Source: Streptomyces tirandamycinicus
GTDB taxonomy: Bacteria > Actinomycetota > Actinomycetes > Streptomycetales > Streptomycetaceae
Direction of reading: 5' to 3'
DNA length: 64,000 nt
Assembly (NCBI RefSeq): GCF_003097515.1
Contig: NZ_CP029188.1
Span: 1,913,001 to 1,977,000 of the forward strand
Position 1 is the stretch's first letter. Each line of letters starts with the position of its first letter. The position numbers were made by a program, and so were the translations under genes. This document shows, in pieces, positions 26,556 through 35,336 of this stretch. Under the pieces are notes generated by a model. That model saw only the letters and a program-made list of their open reading frames with translations. It had not been told where the DNA came from and ran no database searches.

Positions 26556-27740
26556 ATGACTGACCCGATGCCCGGTGCGACACCGGACGGCACGACGAAG
26601 GCGACACCGGGCGGCACGACGAGCGCAGCACCGGACATCACCACGAACGCGTCTCCGGACGGCACGACGAACGCGACACCACAAGCCAAGACCGGGGCCA
26701 CGGCCGCGGAAGCGGCCCGGCCGCGCCGCCCGCACCGCATCGGACACCTCGCGCCGCGGCTGCGCGGCTGGGGCGGTGTCGCCGGGATGGCGGCGGTCTG
26801 TGCGCTCACCGCCGCCCTCACCCTGCTCCCGCTCTCACGGGGAGGCCCGCCGGGCGGCGCCCCCCCGGGTGCCGGCCCGGCGGCCGCGCCACCCGCGAAG
26901 GCCGACGACTGCACCAGCCCGGAGGCGTCGCTGCGGCCGTCGTCGGCGGACGGCCCGGCGATCGAGGAGATCAAGCGGCGCGGGCGGCTCATCGTCGGCA
27001 TCGACCAGAACAGCTACCGCTGGGGCTACCGCCGGGCGGACGGCGAGCTGGAGGGCTTCGACATCGACCTGGCCCGGGCGATCGCCCGGGACATCCTGGG
27101 AGACCCCGAGAAGATCATCTTCCGGGCGGTCCCGACCAACCGGCGGATCGCCGCGCTCGACAACGGCACCGTGGACCTCGTCGTACGGACCATGACCATC
27201 AACTGCGCCCGGATCAAGCAGGTCGCCTTCTCCACGGCGTACTTCCGCACCGGCCAGCAGGTGCTCGCGCCCCGGCAGTCCCCGATCACCGGCTTCGACG
27301 ACTCCCTCAAGGGCCGGCGGGTCTGCTCCGCCGAGGGCTCGACGGCCTACGACGCGCTGGAGAAGGACTCGCACGGAGCGCTGTTCCGGGACGAGGACGA
27401 CGACGGTCCCGGCGACCGGAACCGGCTGACGGTCCCCAACCAACTGGACTGCCTGGTCCGGCTGCAGCTCGGCGAGGTGGACGCGGTCGTGACGGACGCG
27501 GCCCTCGCCGCGGGCCAGGCCGCCCAGGACCCGTCCGTCGAACTCAAGGGCGACGGGCCTTTCACCACCGAGTACTACGGCGTGGCCGCCAGACTGGGCA
27601 GGGACGACCTCGTCCGCAGGGTCAACAAGGTGCTGGAGCAGTACCGGGCGGGCCCCTGGACACAGGCGTACGTCAAGTGGCTGAAGGAGGACCTGCCCGG
27701 CATAACCGGCCCCCCGGCGCCGAAGTACCGGGAGGATTGA
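26556..27740 (+). CDS. glnH: GlnH-like extracytoplasmic amino-acid-binding protein, membrane anchored
   Basis: 394 aa from ATG 26556 (purine-rich site just upstream; GTG 26541 is an alternative overlapping glnX). An N-terminal cytoplasmic tail of about 65 residues contains repeats such as PDGTTKATP and PDGTTNATP. One transmembrane segment follows (GVAGMAAVCALTAALTLLPL), then a family 3 solute-binding domain from about residue 135: GRLIVGIDQNSYRWGY, EGFDIDLARAIARDI, then VDLVVRTMTINCARI. No proper lipobox is seen, so it looks like a signal-anchored rather than lipoprotein form of GlnH. By analogy with mycobacterial GlnH it may bind acidic amino acids or glutamine. Confidence 0.83.
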   Translation: MTDPMPGATPDGTTKATPGGTTSAAPDITTNASPDGTTNATPQAKTGATAAEAARPRRPHRIGHLAPRLRGWGGVAGMAAVCALTAALTLLPLSRGGPPGGAPPGAGPAAAPPAKADDCTSPEASLRPSSADGPAIEEIKRRGRLIVGIDQNSYRWGYRRADGELEGFDIDLARAIARDILGDPEKIIFRAVPTNRRIAALDNGTVDLVVRTMTINCARIKQVAFSTAYFRTGQQVLAPRQSPITGFDDSLKGRRVCSAEGSTAYDALEKDSHGALFRDEDDDGPGDRNRLTVPNQLDCLVRLQLGEVDAVVTDAALAAGQAAQDPSVELKGDGPFTTEYYGVAARLGRDDLVRRVNKVLEQYRAGPWTQAYVKWLKEDLPGITGPPAPKYRED

Positions 27741-27772
27741 CGCGCCGTCCGGCAGGCCGCCGGAAGCGGCCG

Positions 27773-27870
27773 AAAGTCAGTCGGGACCCAGTCGGAGTCA
27801 GTGGGGAGTCAGTCGGGAGTCGGTCGGGGGTCGGTCGAGAGTCAGTCGGGAGTCAGTCGGGACCCGGTCG
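27773..27870. repeat. Nine tandem 11-bp repeats between glnH and the next gene
   Basis: Units of consensus GGAGTCAGTCG run from 27773 to 27870, one unit being 10 bp. An 11-bp period places successive units on nearly the same helix face. It interrupts the otherwise compact signalling cluster in a 213-base gap. Confidence 0.85.
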
Positions 27871-27953
27871 CCGGGAGCGTGCGGCCCGGCGGGAAGGCCG
27901 CACCGGCGGGACGCCGGGCGGTGGTGGCGAGTACACGAGCGGAGAGGTGATCG

Positions 27954-29270
27954 ATGGGCGTCGCGGGACCCCCCGGGCCGGTAATGGACCGGGACGAGGT
28001 GGACCGTGCGCTGGCACGGCTCCAGGAGGAGCACGAGGCGATCGAGACCTCGCTCCTCGCCCTCCAGGACCATGCGGGCCGCAGGCTCCTGGAGGGAGCG
28101 GAGCTGACGGGCGTCACCAAGGACCGCTGGGCCTCCACCGAGCAGGCGATCGGGCTGCTGTGGGGCTACTTCGAGGCATACGCGGGGGCGTTGCGCTCGG
28201 CGCGTGAGGTGCGGTCCCGGCGCCGCTGGCCGAGCCGGGACGACCTGGTGGCGCTGACGGACCGGCTGCGCGGCCCCAGCGTCACCGTCGCCAGTGCCGC
28301 GGCCCACCCCGCGCCGTCCGTGGGCGGCCCCGCCAAGCTCTCCGAGCGGTTCACGCTGGAGGGACTGGTCAGCCGGATGAACACGCTGTACGCCCGCTCC
28401 CTGGACGTGGTGGTGGCCGCCGACACGGTGTGGTCGGCACTGCCCGCGCGCATCGACCTGCTCGCCGCGGAGTTGCAGCGGACCCGTTCGCTGGCCCACT
28501 CGGTGGGCGTGCGGCCGGGCGAGCACCCGGCGGGCGACGAGCTGGAGTCCATCACCCGGGAGCTGTCCGCGCTGCGGGCGCAGGTCGTGTCGGACCCGCT
28601 GGCGTTCTGGTCGCCGGCGACGGCGAGTTCGGCGCCCGGCGGCGGCCGTCCCGACACGGGACGCTACGACCGGGCGGCGCGTTCGCTGGAGGACGTCCGC
28701 CGTGAGATCGAGGCGGTCCTCGCGGTGCGGCAGGACTCGGAGACGCGGCTCCTGCGGCTGCGGGACGTGCTCTCCCGCGCGGACCGCACGCTCACCGAGG
28801 CGCGTGCCGCACGGGGCGAGGTGCTGGCCAAGATCGCAGCGTCCGAGGTCCCCGCGGTCAGCGGCCCGCCGACCGTGCTGCAGGAGCGGCTGGCGGCCGC
28901 GGCCGAGTACCGCAGGCACGCCCAGTGGCACCGGCTGTCGCCGCTGCTGGAGTCGCTGGAGCGGGAGGCCGAGGACGAACTGATGCGTGCGCGCGAGTCG
29001 TTGACGGCCGTGACGGCACCGCTGGCGGTCCGTGCGGAGCTGCGCGGCCGGCTCGACGCGTACAAGGCGAAGGTCGCCCGGCACGGCATGGCCGAGGACC
29101 CGCTGCTGATCGAGCGGTACGACGTGGCACGCCGGATGCTGTGGAGCGCGCCGTGCGACCTGCGCGCCGCCGAGCAGGCGGTCCTGCGCTACCAGCGTGC
29201 CGCGGCCGAGGTCCTGGTCCCGCGGCAGCAGGGGTCCGTGGACGGCCCGGGCCACCGGGGGGAGTCGTGA
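27954..29270 (+). CDS. Coiled-coil protein of the PknG cluster
   Basis: A 438-aa predominantly helical protein, from ATG 27954 with GGAGAGG upstream. There is no signal peptide or membrane segment. Heptad-like stretches lie at about residues 12-45 (DRALARLQEEHEAIETSLLA), 170-215, 240-300 (DVRREIEAVLAV...) and 325-385, with many Leu/Ala/Glu/Arg residues. The C-terminal quarter (YDVARRMLWSAPCDLRAAEQ) may be a helical bundle. I recognise no enzymatic motif. Its place between the GlnH-like sensor and the kinase suggests a scaffold or adaptor linking the two, which is inference only. Confidence 0.75.
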   Translation: MGVAGPPGPVMDRDEVDRALARLQEEHEAIETSLLALQDHAGRRLLEGAELTGVTKDRWASTEQAIGLLWGYFEAYAGALRSAREVRSRRRWPSRDDLVALTDRLRGPSVTVASAAAHPAPSVGGPAKLSERFTLEGLVSRMNTLYARSLDVVVAADTVWSALPARIDLLAAELQRTRSLAHSVGVRPGEHPAGDELESITRELSALRAQVVSDPLAFWSPATASSAPGGGRPDTGRYDRAARSLEDVRREIEAVLAVRQDSETRLLRLRDVLSRADRTLTEARAARGEVLAKIAASEVPAVSGPPTVLQERLAAAAEYRRHAQWHRLSPLLESLEREAEDELMRARESLTAVTAPLAVRAELRGRLDAYKAKVARHGMAEDPLLIERYDVARRMLWSAPCDLRAAEQAVLRYQRAAAEVLVPRQQGSVDGPGHRGES

Positions 29271-29349
29271 TCCGCGCCCGGACCGGCAGCACGACGCGGA
29301 TCCCGTCCGCGTCATCGGGGACCGGGCCGGCGAGCAGGCAGGGGGAGCC

Positions 29350-32247
29350 GTGAGTGACCTGACGACGTGCAGCCGCCCGGGCTGCGACGGGGCGTACGAG
29401 GACGTCGGTGGCGGCCGGCTCTACTGCGGCACCTGCGGACTCGCCCCCGAGACCGGGCAGGGTGCCACACCCCCGGCCGCGGTCTCCTCGGCGGCCCACT
29501 CCGGCGCCTCCGCACCCACACAGGCCTGCCAGCGCCCGGGCTGCGACGGGGTGTACGAGGACGTCGGTGGCGGCCGGCTCTACTGCGGCACCTGCGGGCT
29601 CGCCCCGGTCGTCGCGCGGAGCGGCGGGCTGTCGTCGCCGCCCACCGGAGCCACGGGAGGCGGCGCGAGCGGGAACGGGAGCGGCGGCTCGGGACACGGC
29701 AGTTCGCCGTCGGGATCCCGCTCGTCGCGTTCGCCCCGCTCGTCACGTTCGGCCGGGTCGTCGCGCTCCTCGACGTCACGGCGGTCGGTCTCGGGCCGGC
29801 TGTCCCGTTCGCTGTCCGGGCGCGGCTCGGACCGCTCGGTGTCGGTCCGCAGCTCGGGCTCCTCGGCCTCCTCGTCGGGCCGGCACCGACTGGGGGCGGG
29901 GCTGGTCTCGGTCCCGGACGTGCCGCGCCCCGACCCGCGTTCGGCGGTGATGGCGGAGCCGGAGGTTCCGGAGCGGAAGCGATTCTGCAGCCGCGGCGAC
30001 TGCGGAGCACCGGTGGGCCGTGCGCGCGGCGACCGCCCGGGCCGCACCGAGGGCTTCTGCACCAAGTGCGGCCATCCATACTCGTTCGTTCCCAAACTGC
30101 GCGACGGCGACGTCGTCCACGGGCAGTACGAGGTGATGGGCTGTCTGGCCCACGGCGGCCTGGGCTGGGTCTACCTCGCCGTGGACCGGGCGGTGTCCGA
30201 CCGCTGGGTCGTCCTCAAGGGCCTGCTGGACACGGGCGACCAGGACGCGATGGCGGCAGCCATCTCGGAGCGCCGGTTCCTCGCGGAGATCGAGCACTCC
30301 AACATCGTCCGCATCTACAACTTCGTCGAGCACCTGGACCAGCGGACCGGCTCCATGGACGGCTACATCGTCATGGAGTACGTGGGGGGCAAGTCCCTGA
30401 AGGAGATCGCCAACGAGCGGCGCACCCCCGACGGCAGACGCGACCCGCTGCCGGTCGAGCAGGCGTGCGCCTACGGCATCGAGGCGCTGGAGGCGCTCGG
30501 GCATCTGCACAGCCGGAACCTCCTGTACTGCGACTTCAAGGTCGACAACGCCATCCAGACCGAGGACCAGCTCAAGCTGATCGACATGGGCGCCGTGCGG
30601 CGGATGGACGACGAGGAGTCGGCGATCTACGGCACGGTCGGCTACCAGGCACCGGAGGTGGCCGAGGCCGGCCCGTCGGTCGCCTCGGACCTCTACACGG
30701 TGGCCCGCACCCTGGCGGTGCTGACGTTCGACTTCCAGGGCTTCACCAACGTGTTCGCGGACTCCCTCCCGGACCCGGACAACATCGAGGTGTTCCGGAC
30801 GTACGAGTCGTTCTACCGGCTCCTCGTCCGCGCGACCGACCCCGACCCGGCGCGCCGGTTCGCCTCCGCGCAGGAGATGGCGGACCAGCTCACGGGCGTG
30901 CTCAGAGAGGTCGTCGCGCTGCAGACCGGCCGGCCGCGCCCGTCGCTGTCGACCCTGTTCGGCCCGGAGCTGCGGGTCACGGACACGGAGCTGTTCGCCG
31001 AACTCCACGGCGAGGTCTCGGTGCTGGGCGCCGGGCGGCCCACGCGCCGGGGCCGCGGCACGTCCCGGGCGGCGCCCGCCCCGCGGGCACCGGGCTCCGT
31101 CGGCGGCCCGGCGCCCGGGAGTCACCCCTACGCGGCGGGAGCGGGAGCCGCCGGACCGGAAGCGGGAGTCGCCGGACCGGGAGCAGGTGCCGCCGGACCG
31201 GAAGCGGCGGGGAGCCGCGCCTCCGGCGTCCCGCATCCGTACGCCCCCGGCCCGGCAGGCGTCCCGTCGCAGGCGGCGCCTCCCGGACCGCACGGGGAGC
31301 CGGCGGCGGCGCGGCAACCGCACCTCGCGGACCTGGACGTCCGCGCGACCGCACTCGCACTGCCGGTCCCCCGCGTCGACCCGAGCGACCCCAACGCGGG
31401 GTTCCTCGCCGGTCTCCTGGCCTCCGCGCCGGCCGAACTGCTCGCCGCGCTGCACGGCGCGCCCGCGAACTCCCCGGAACTGCGGCTGTGCGAGCTGCGG
31501 GCGCGGCTGGAGCTGGGCGAGCTCACCTCGGCGGCCGCCGCCCTGGCCGATCTCGAGGCCGGGCACCCCGACGACTGGCGGGTGGTCTGGTACCGCGGCG
31601 TCGCCTCGCTCGTCACCGGCGACGACGAGACGGCCGCGCTGTCGTTCGACGCGATCTACGACGCGTTCCCGGGCGAGGCCGCGCCCAAGCTGGCGCTCGC
31701 CCTGTGCGCCGAGGTGCTGGGCCAGCTGGACAACGCCGCGGAGTACTACCGCCTGGTGTGGACCACGGACCCGGGCTATGTGAGCGCCGCGTTCGGACTG
31801 GCCCGGGTGCAACTCGCGGCCGGCGACCGCACCGCGGCCGTCCGCACGCTCGACTCCGTCCCCGAGTCGTCGATCCACTACACGGCCGCCCGGGTCGCCG
31901 CGGTACGGGCACGGCTGCGCCGGCGCGCCGTGCAGGATCCGCTCGCCGACGACCTCACGGCCGCCGCCGACCAGGTCACGGCGCTGGAAGGGCTCGGACT
32001 GGACGCGGTGCGGCGTGAGCGGCTGTCCACGGAGGTTCTGGGGACGGCGCTGGACTGGGTACTCTCCGGCAGTGCCGGCGCCCGGCCGGTGAGGGCCGTC
32101 CTGCTCGGCAGCGAACTCGACGAGCGCGGACTGCGCTTCGGCCTCGAACGCTCGTTCAGGGTGCTCGCCCGGCTCGCGCAGGACGGCGGGGAGCGCATCG
32201 AACTGGTGGAGCGGGCCAACCGCTACCGCCCCCGGACGTGGGTGTGA
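29350..32247 (+). CDS. pknG: PknG-type serine/threonine kinase with zinc ribbons and TPRs
   Basis: 965 aa, clearly longer than mycobacterial PknG (about 750). GTG 29350 follows an AGGGGG tract. Residues about 6-32 and 58-85 are two near-identical zinc-ribbon-like units (CSRPGCDGAY...LYCGTCGLAP), followed by a Ser/Arg/Gly-rich region (about 95-180). The canonical PknG rubredoxin-like module comes next (CSRGDCG and FCTKCGHPY, about 215-245). The kinase domain has catalytic Lys290 (VVLKGLL), Asp395 in LYCDFKVDNAI and the metal-binding LIDMGAVRR in place of DFG, as in PknG. A Gly/Ala/Pro linker and a TPR-like helical C-terminus (from about 680) follow. Soluble, with no membrane helix. Confidence 0.92.
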   Translation: MSDLTTCSRPGCDGAYEDVGGGRLYCGTCGLAPETGQGATPPAAVSSAAHSGASAPTQACQRPGCDGVYEDVGGGRLYCGTCGLAPVVARSGGLSSPPTGATGGGASGNGSGGSGHGSSPSGSRSSRSPRSSRSAGSSRSSTSRRSVSGRLSRSLSGRGSDRSVSVRSSGSSASSSGRHRLGAGLVSVPDVPRPDPRSAVMAEPEVPERKRFCSRGDCGAPVGRARGDRPGRTEGFCTKCGHPYSFVPKLRDGDVVHGQYEVMGCLAHGGLGWVYLAVDRAVSDRWVVLKGLLDTGDQDAMAAAISERRFLAEIEHSNIVRIYNFVEHLDQRTGSMDGYIVMEYVGGKSLKEIANERRTPDGRRDPLPVEQACAYGIEALEALGHLHSRNLLYCDFKVDNAIQTEDQLKLIDMGAVRRMDDEESAIYGTVGYQAPEVAEAGPSVASDLYTVARTLAVLTFDFQGFTNVFADSLPDPDNIEVFRTYESFYRLLVRATDPDPARRFASAQEMADQLTGVLREVVALQTGRPRPSLSTLFGPELRVTDTELFAELHGEVSVLGAGRPTRRGRGTSRAAPAPRAPGSVGGPAPGSHPYAAGAGAAGPEAGVAGPGAGAAGPEAAGSRASGVPHPYAPGPAGVPSQAAPPGPHGEPAAARQPHLADLDVRATALALPVPRVDPSDPNAGFLAGLLASAPAELLAALHGAPANSPELRLCELRARLELGELTSAAAALADLEAGHPDDWRVVWYRGVASLVTGDDETAALSFDAIYDAFPGEAAPKLALALCAEVLGQLDNAAEYYRLVWTTDPGYVSAAFGLARVQLAAGDRTAAVRTLDSVPESSIHYTAARVAAVRARLRRRAVQDPLADDLTAAADQVTALEGLGLDAVRRERLSTEVLGTALDWVLSGSAGARPVRAVLLGSELDERGLRFGLERSFRVLARLAQDGGERIELVERANRYRPRTWV

Positions 32248-32332
32248 TGCCGCGCCGTCGGGGGGACACGTCCCCGGACGTCCGGCGCAATGACCTGGGC
32301 GCGCCCGGCACATCAAGGCGAGGTGAAAGCGA

Positions 32333-33781
32333 ATGACGCCGCAGATGCCCCGGCAGGCGGCCTGCTCGAAGTGCCCCGGATGCGAGGAGCCGCTCGAATC
32401 CGGTGATCTGTTCTGCGGAGCGTGCGGGTACGACCTCTCCGCCGTGCCCGAACCGCCGCGGGACCGCCCTGCCGCCGTGCCCGAACCGCCGCGGGACCGC
32501 CCTGCCGTGGCGACGGGCACCCGGGTGCACTGGCCCGAGGCGCCCCATGCCCCCGAGACCCCCGGGGCCGGCGGCTTCGGCCGCCCGGGGACGCCGCAGC
32601 GGCCCGGAGAGCTGCCGGGTACCGACTCGGGCGGCCGTGAACTGCCCGCGACCCCCGTCCACTTCGACCGCCCCGATGCGCCGCCGGCCTCCGCGGCGGC
32701 GCCTCCGCCGGGCCCGCGGGCCGGTGCCGAAGCGCGGTTCGGCCCGGCCGTGCCGGTCGAACCGGCGTCCGGCGGCTCCGGGCCGGCCTCGCCCGACCCC
32801 CGCGCCGCCAGGCACACCGGTGGGCACTCCGGCGAGGACCCCGCGGCGCCCCCGCCCGGAGCGAAGCTCTGTGTCGCGTGCCGCGCCGGGCAGGTGGACC
32901 CCGACGGCTACTGCGAGCACTGCGGGCACGCCCAGCCGCGCGAGCGCGACCACATGGAGCAGGAGCTGTCCGGCGTGGCCGCGGTCAGCGACCGGGGGCT
33001 GCGGCACCACCGCAACGAGGACTCGTTCGCGGTGTCGGCCACGGCCCTGCCCGACGGCTCGCCGGCGGTGATCGCGATCGTCTGCGACGGCGTGTCCTCG
33101 GCCACCCGGCCCGACGACGCGTCCTCCGCCGCGGCGCGTTCCGCCAACGAGCACCTGCTGGAGTCGCTGCCCCGGGGCACGCATCCGCAGCAGGCCATGC
33201 ACGAGGCGATCCTCGCCGCCGCCTCCGCGGTCAACTCCCTGGCTGCGGAGCCCGGTGGGGCCATGGAGCACGACCCGCACCGCCACCGGAACGCTCCCGC
33301 GTGCACGCTGGTGGGCGCCGTCGCCGCCGGGGGGCTGCTGGTGGTGGGCTGGGTCGGCGACAGCCGCGCGTACTGGGTCCCGGACGACCGCGGCGGCCCG
33401 CCCGCCCGGCTCACCGAGGACGACTCCTGGGCGGCCCAGATGGTCTCCGCCGGCCTGATGAGCGAGGCCGAGGCGTACGCGGACGAGCGCGCACACGCGA
33501 TCACCGGCTGGCTCGGCGCGGACGCCTATGAGCTGGAACCGCACACGGCCGCGTTCAAACCCGACCGCCCCGGCGTGGTGGTCGTCTGCACGGACGGGCT
33601 GTGGAACTACGCGGAGGCGCCGGAGGAGATGGCGCAGATCCTGCCGCCCGACGCGGCGGGCCGTCCGCTGCACGGGGCGCGGGTCCTGCTCGGCCATGCG
33701 CTCGACGGCGGGGGCCACGACAACGTAACAGTGGCCGTGCTCCCGTTCGCGGTGCCGCGGCAGGGGGCAGGATCGGTCTGA
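32333..33781 (+). CDS. PP2C-family Ser/Thr phosphatase with two zinc ribbons
   Basis: A 482-aa soluble protein. The N-terminus has a zinc ribbon (CPGCEEPL...LFCGACGYDL, residues 15-38), a tandem duplication AVPEPPRDRP x2 and a Pro/Ala-rich linker. A second ribbon (CVACRAGQ...YCEHCGHAQ) is at about 181-203. The phosphatase domain has SDRGLRHHRNEDSF, VCDGVSS (first metal aspartate), GWVGDSRAYW, CTDGLWN and GGHDNVTVAVL, all PP2C/PPM motifs with metal ligands kept. It is the obvious antagonist of the adjacent PknG. ATG 32333 lies 85 bases after pknG. Confidence 0.93.
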   Translation: MTPQMPRQAACSKCPGCEEPLESGDLFCGACGYDLSAVPEPPRDRPAAVPEPPRDRPAVATGTRVHWPEAPHAPETPGAGGFGRPGTPQRPGELPGTDSGGRELPATPVHFDRPDAPPASAAAPPPGPRAGAEARFGPAVPVEPASGGSGPASPDPRAARHTGGHSGEDPAAPPPGAKLCVACRAGQVDPDGYCEHCGHAQPRERDHMEQELSGVAAVSDRGLRHHRNEDSFAVSATALPDGSPAVIAIVCDGVSSATRPDDASSAAARSANEHLLESLPRGTHPQQAMHEAILAAASAVNSLAAEPGGAMEHDPHRHRNAPACTLVGAVAAGGLLVVGWVGDSRAYWVPDDRGGPPARLTEDDSWAAQMVSAGLMSEAEAYADERAHAITGWLGADAYELEPHTAAFKPDRPGVVVVCTDGLWNYAEAPEEMAQILPPDAAGRPLHGARVLLGHALDGGGHDNVTVAVLPFAVPRQGAGSV

Positions 33782-33875
33782 ACCCTGAACACGGTCATGC
33801 CCCTCGCCCCCGCGTCCGTTCGGCACCCCTACGCCATGTCTGTCTGCCCAGCTGAGCATCGAGGAGCCAGTTCGG

Positions 33876-35234
33876 ATGGCCACTTTCTCCAAGTCGAACG
33901 CGCCGCTGTTCTCGGTCGAGGTGTACCAGAACGAGTTTCTGCCCGAGGGCGGGCGCGAGGTGAACGCGATCGTGACGGTCACCTCCACCGGCGGCGGCAC
34001 GAACGGCGGCATCCCCCTCACCGGAGCCTCCGCTTCCGCTTCCTCCCTGCCGGGACGGCGGACGGACGCAGCCGTGGTGGTGATGGTCGACTGCTCGGGC
34101 TCCATGGACTATCCGCCCACCAAGATGCGCAACGCCCGTGACGCCACGGCCGCGGCGGTCGACACCCTGCGCGACGGCACCGCGTTCGCCGTGGTCTCGG
34201 GAACGCACCTGGCCACCGAGGTGTACCCGGGCGGCGGTCGGCTGGCGACGGCGGACGCGACGACGCGGGCCCGGGCCAAGGAGGCGCTGCGCAGACTGAG
34301 CGCCGGCGGCGGCACCGCGATCGGCACCTGGCTGCGGCTGGCGGACCGGTTGCTGGGCGGCGCCGACGTGCCGATCCGGCACGGCATCCTGCTCACCGAC
34401 GGCCGCAACGAGCACGAGACGCCCGAGGCCCTGCGGGCCGCCCTGGAGGCCTGCGCGGGGCGCTTCACCTGCGACGCGCGCGGCGTGGGGACCGACTGGG
34501 AGGTCAAGGAGGTCACCGGCATCGCCTCCGCGCTACTCGGCACGGCCGACATCGTCGCGGATCCGTCCGGGCTCGCCGCGGACTTCACCAGGATGATGGA
34601 GCACGCGATGGGCAAGGAGGTCGCGGACGTGACCCTGCGGCTGTGGACCCCCGTCGGCGCGGAGATCGCGTTCGTGAAGCAGGTGGCGCCGACGGTCGAG
34701 GATCTGACCGGCAGACGCACGGAGGTGGGGGCCCGCTTCGGCGACTATCCGACCGGTTCCTGGGGGGACGAGTCCCGCGACTACCACGTGTGCGTGCGGG
34801 TGCCGGAGGCGGGCGTCGGCAGGGAGATGCTGGCGGCCCGGGCGTCGCTGATCATCCCGGAGCCGGCCGGTGGCACCCCGCGGCCCCTCGCCCAGGGGCT
34901 CGTGCGGGCGGTGTGGACCGACGACATGGCGGCTTCGACCGCCATCAACCCCCAGGTCGCGCACTACACCGGCCAGGCCGAACTGGCACAGGTCATCCAG
35001 CAGGGCCTGGACGCCCGCAAGTCGGGAGATTTCGACAACGCCACCGCGAAACTCGGCCGCGCCGTGCAACTGGCGGCGGCCTCCGGCAACGAGGACACCG
35101 CGAAGCTGCTGGCGAAGGTGGTGGACGTCGTCGACGCGGCGACGGGTACTGTGCGGCTGAAGGCAAGGGTCACGGAAGCGGACGAGATGACACTCGAAAC
35201 GCGCTCCACGAAGACAGTTCGCGTGAAGAAGTAG
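33876..35234 (+). CDS. VWA-domain protein of the PknG cluster
   Basis: A 452-aa soluble protein from ATG 33876 with GAGGAG nine bases upstream. After an N-terminal beta segment, the von Willebrand A domain (about 65-250) has a complete metal site: VMVDCSGSMDYPP (DxSxS), GGTAIGTWL (Thr) and ILLTDGRNEHE (Asp). A beta-rich middle region and a C-terminal helical part (TGQAELAQVIQQGLDARKSG) of the kind seen in bacterial VWA proteins near PP2C and FHA genes follow. There is no signal peptide. It probably mediates metal-dependent protein interaction in the signalling complex; a phosphorylation target of PknG is possible but unproven. Confidence 0.9.
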   Translation: MATFSKSNAPLFSVEVYQNEFLPEGGREVNAIVTVTSTGGGTNGGIPLTGASASASSLPGRRTDAAVVVMVDCSGSMDYPPTKMRNARDATAAAVDTLRDGTAFAVVSGTHLATEVYPGGGRLATADATTRARAKEALRRLSAGGGTAIGTWLRLADRLLGGADVPIRHGILLTDGRNEHETPEALRAALEACAGRFTCDARGVGTDWEVKEVTGIASALLGTADIVADPSGLAADFTRMMEHAMGKEVADVTLRLWTPVGAEIAFVKQVAPTVEDLTGRRTEVGARFGDYPTGSWGDESRDYHVCVRVPEAGVGREMLAARASLIIPEPAGGTPRPLAQGLVRAVWTDDMAASTAINPQVAHYTGQAELAQVIQQGLDARKSGDFDNATAKLGRAVQLAAASGNEDTAKLLAKVVDVVDAATGTVRLKARVTEADEMTLETRSTKTVRVKK

Positions 35235-35336
35235 ATCACGCAGCGATCACCGACCAGCCGACAGCGGTCGACAAACGAAAGAGTGCACCAAGGAGTCCGG
35301 CCCGCCGCCGGACGGAGGAGAGGGGGAAGCGCCGAC

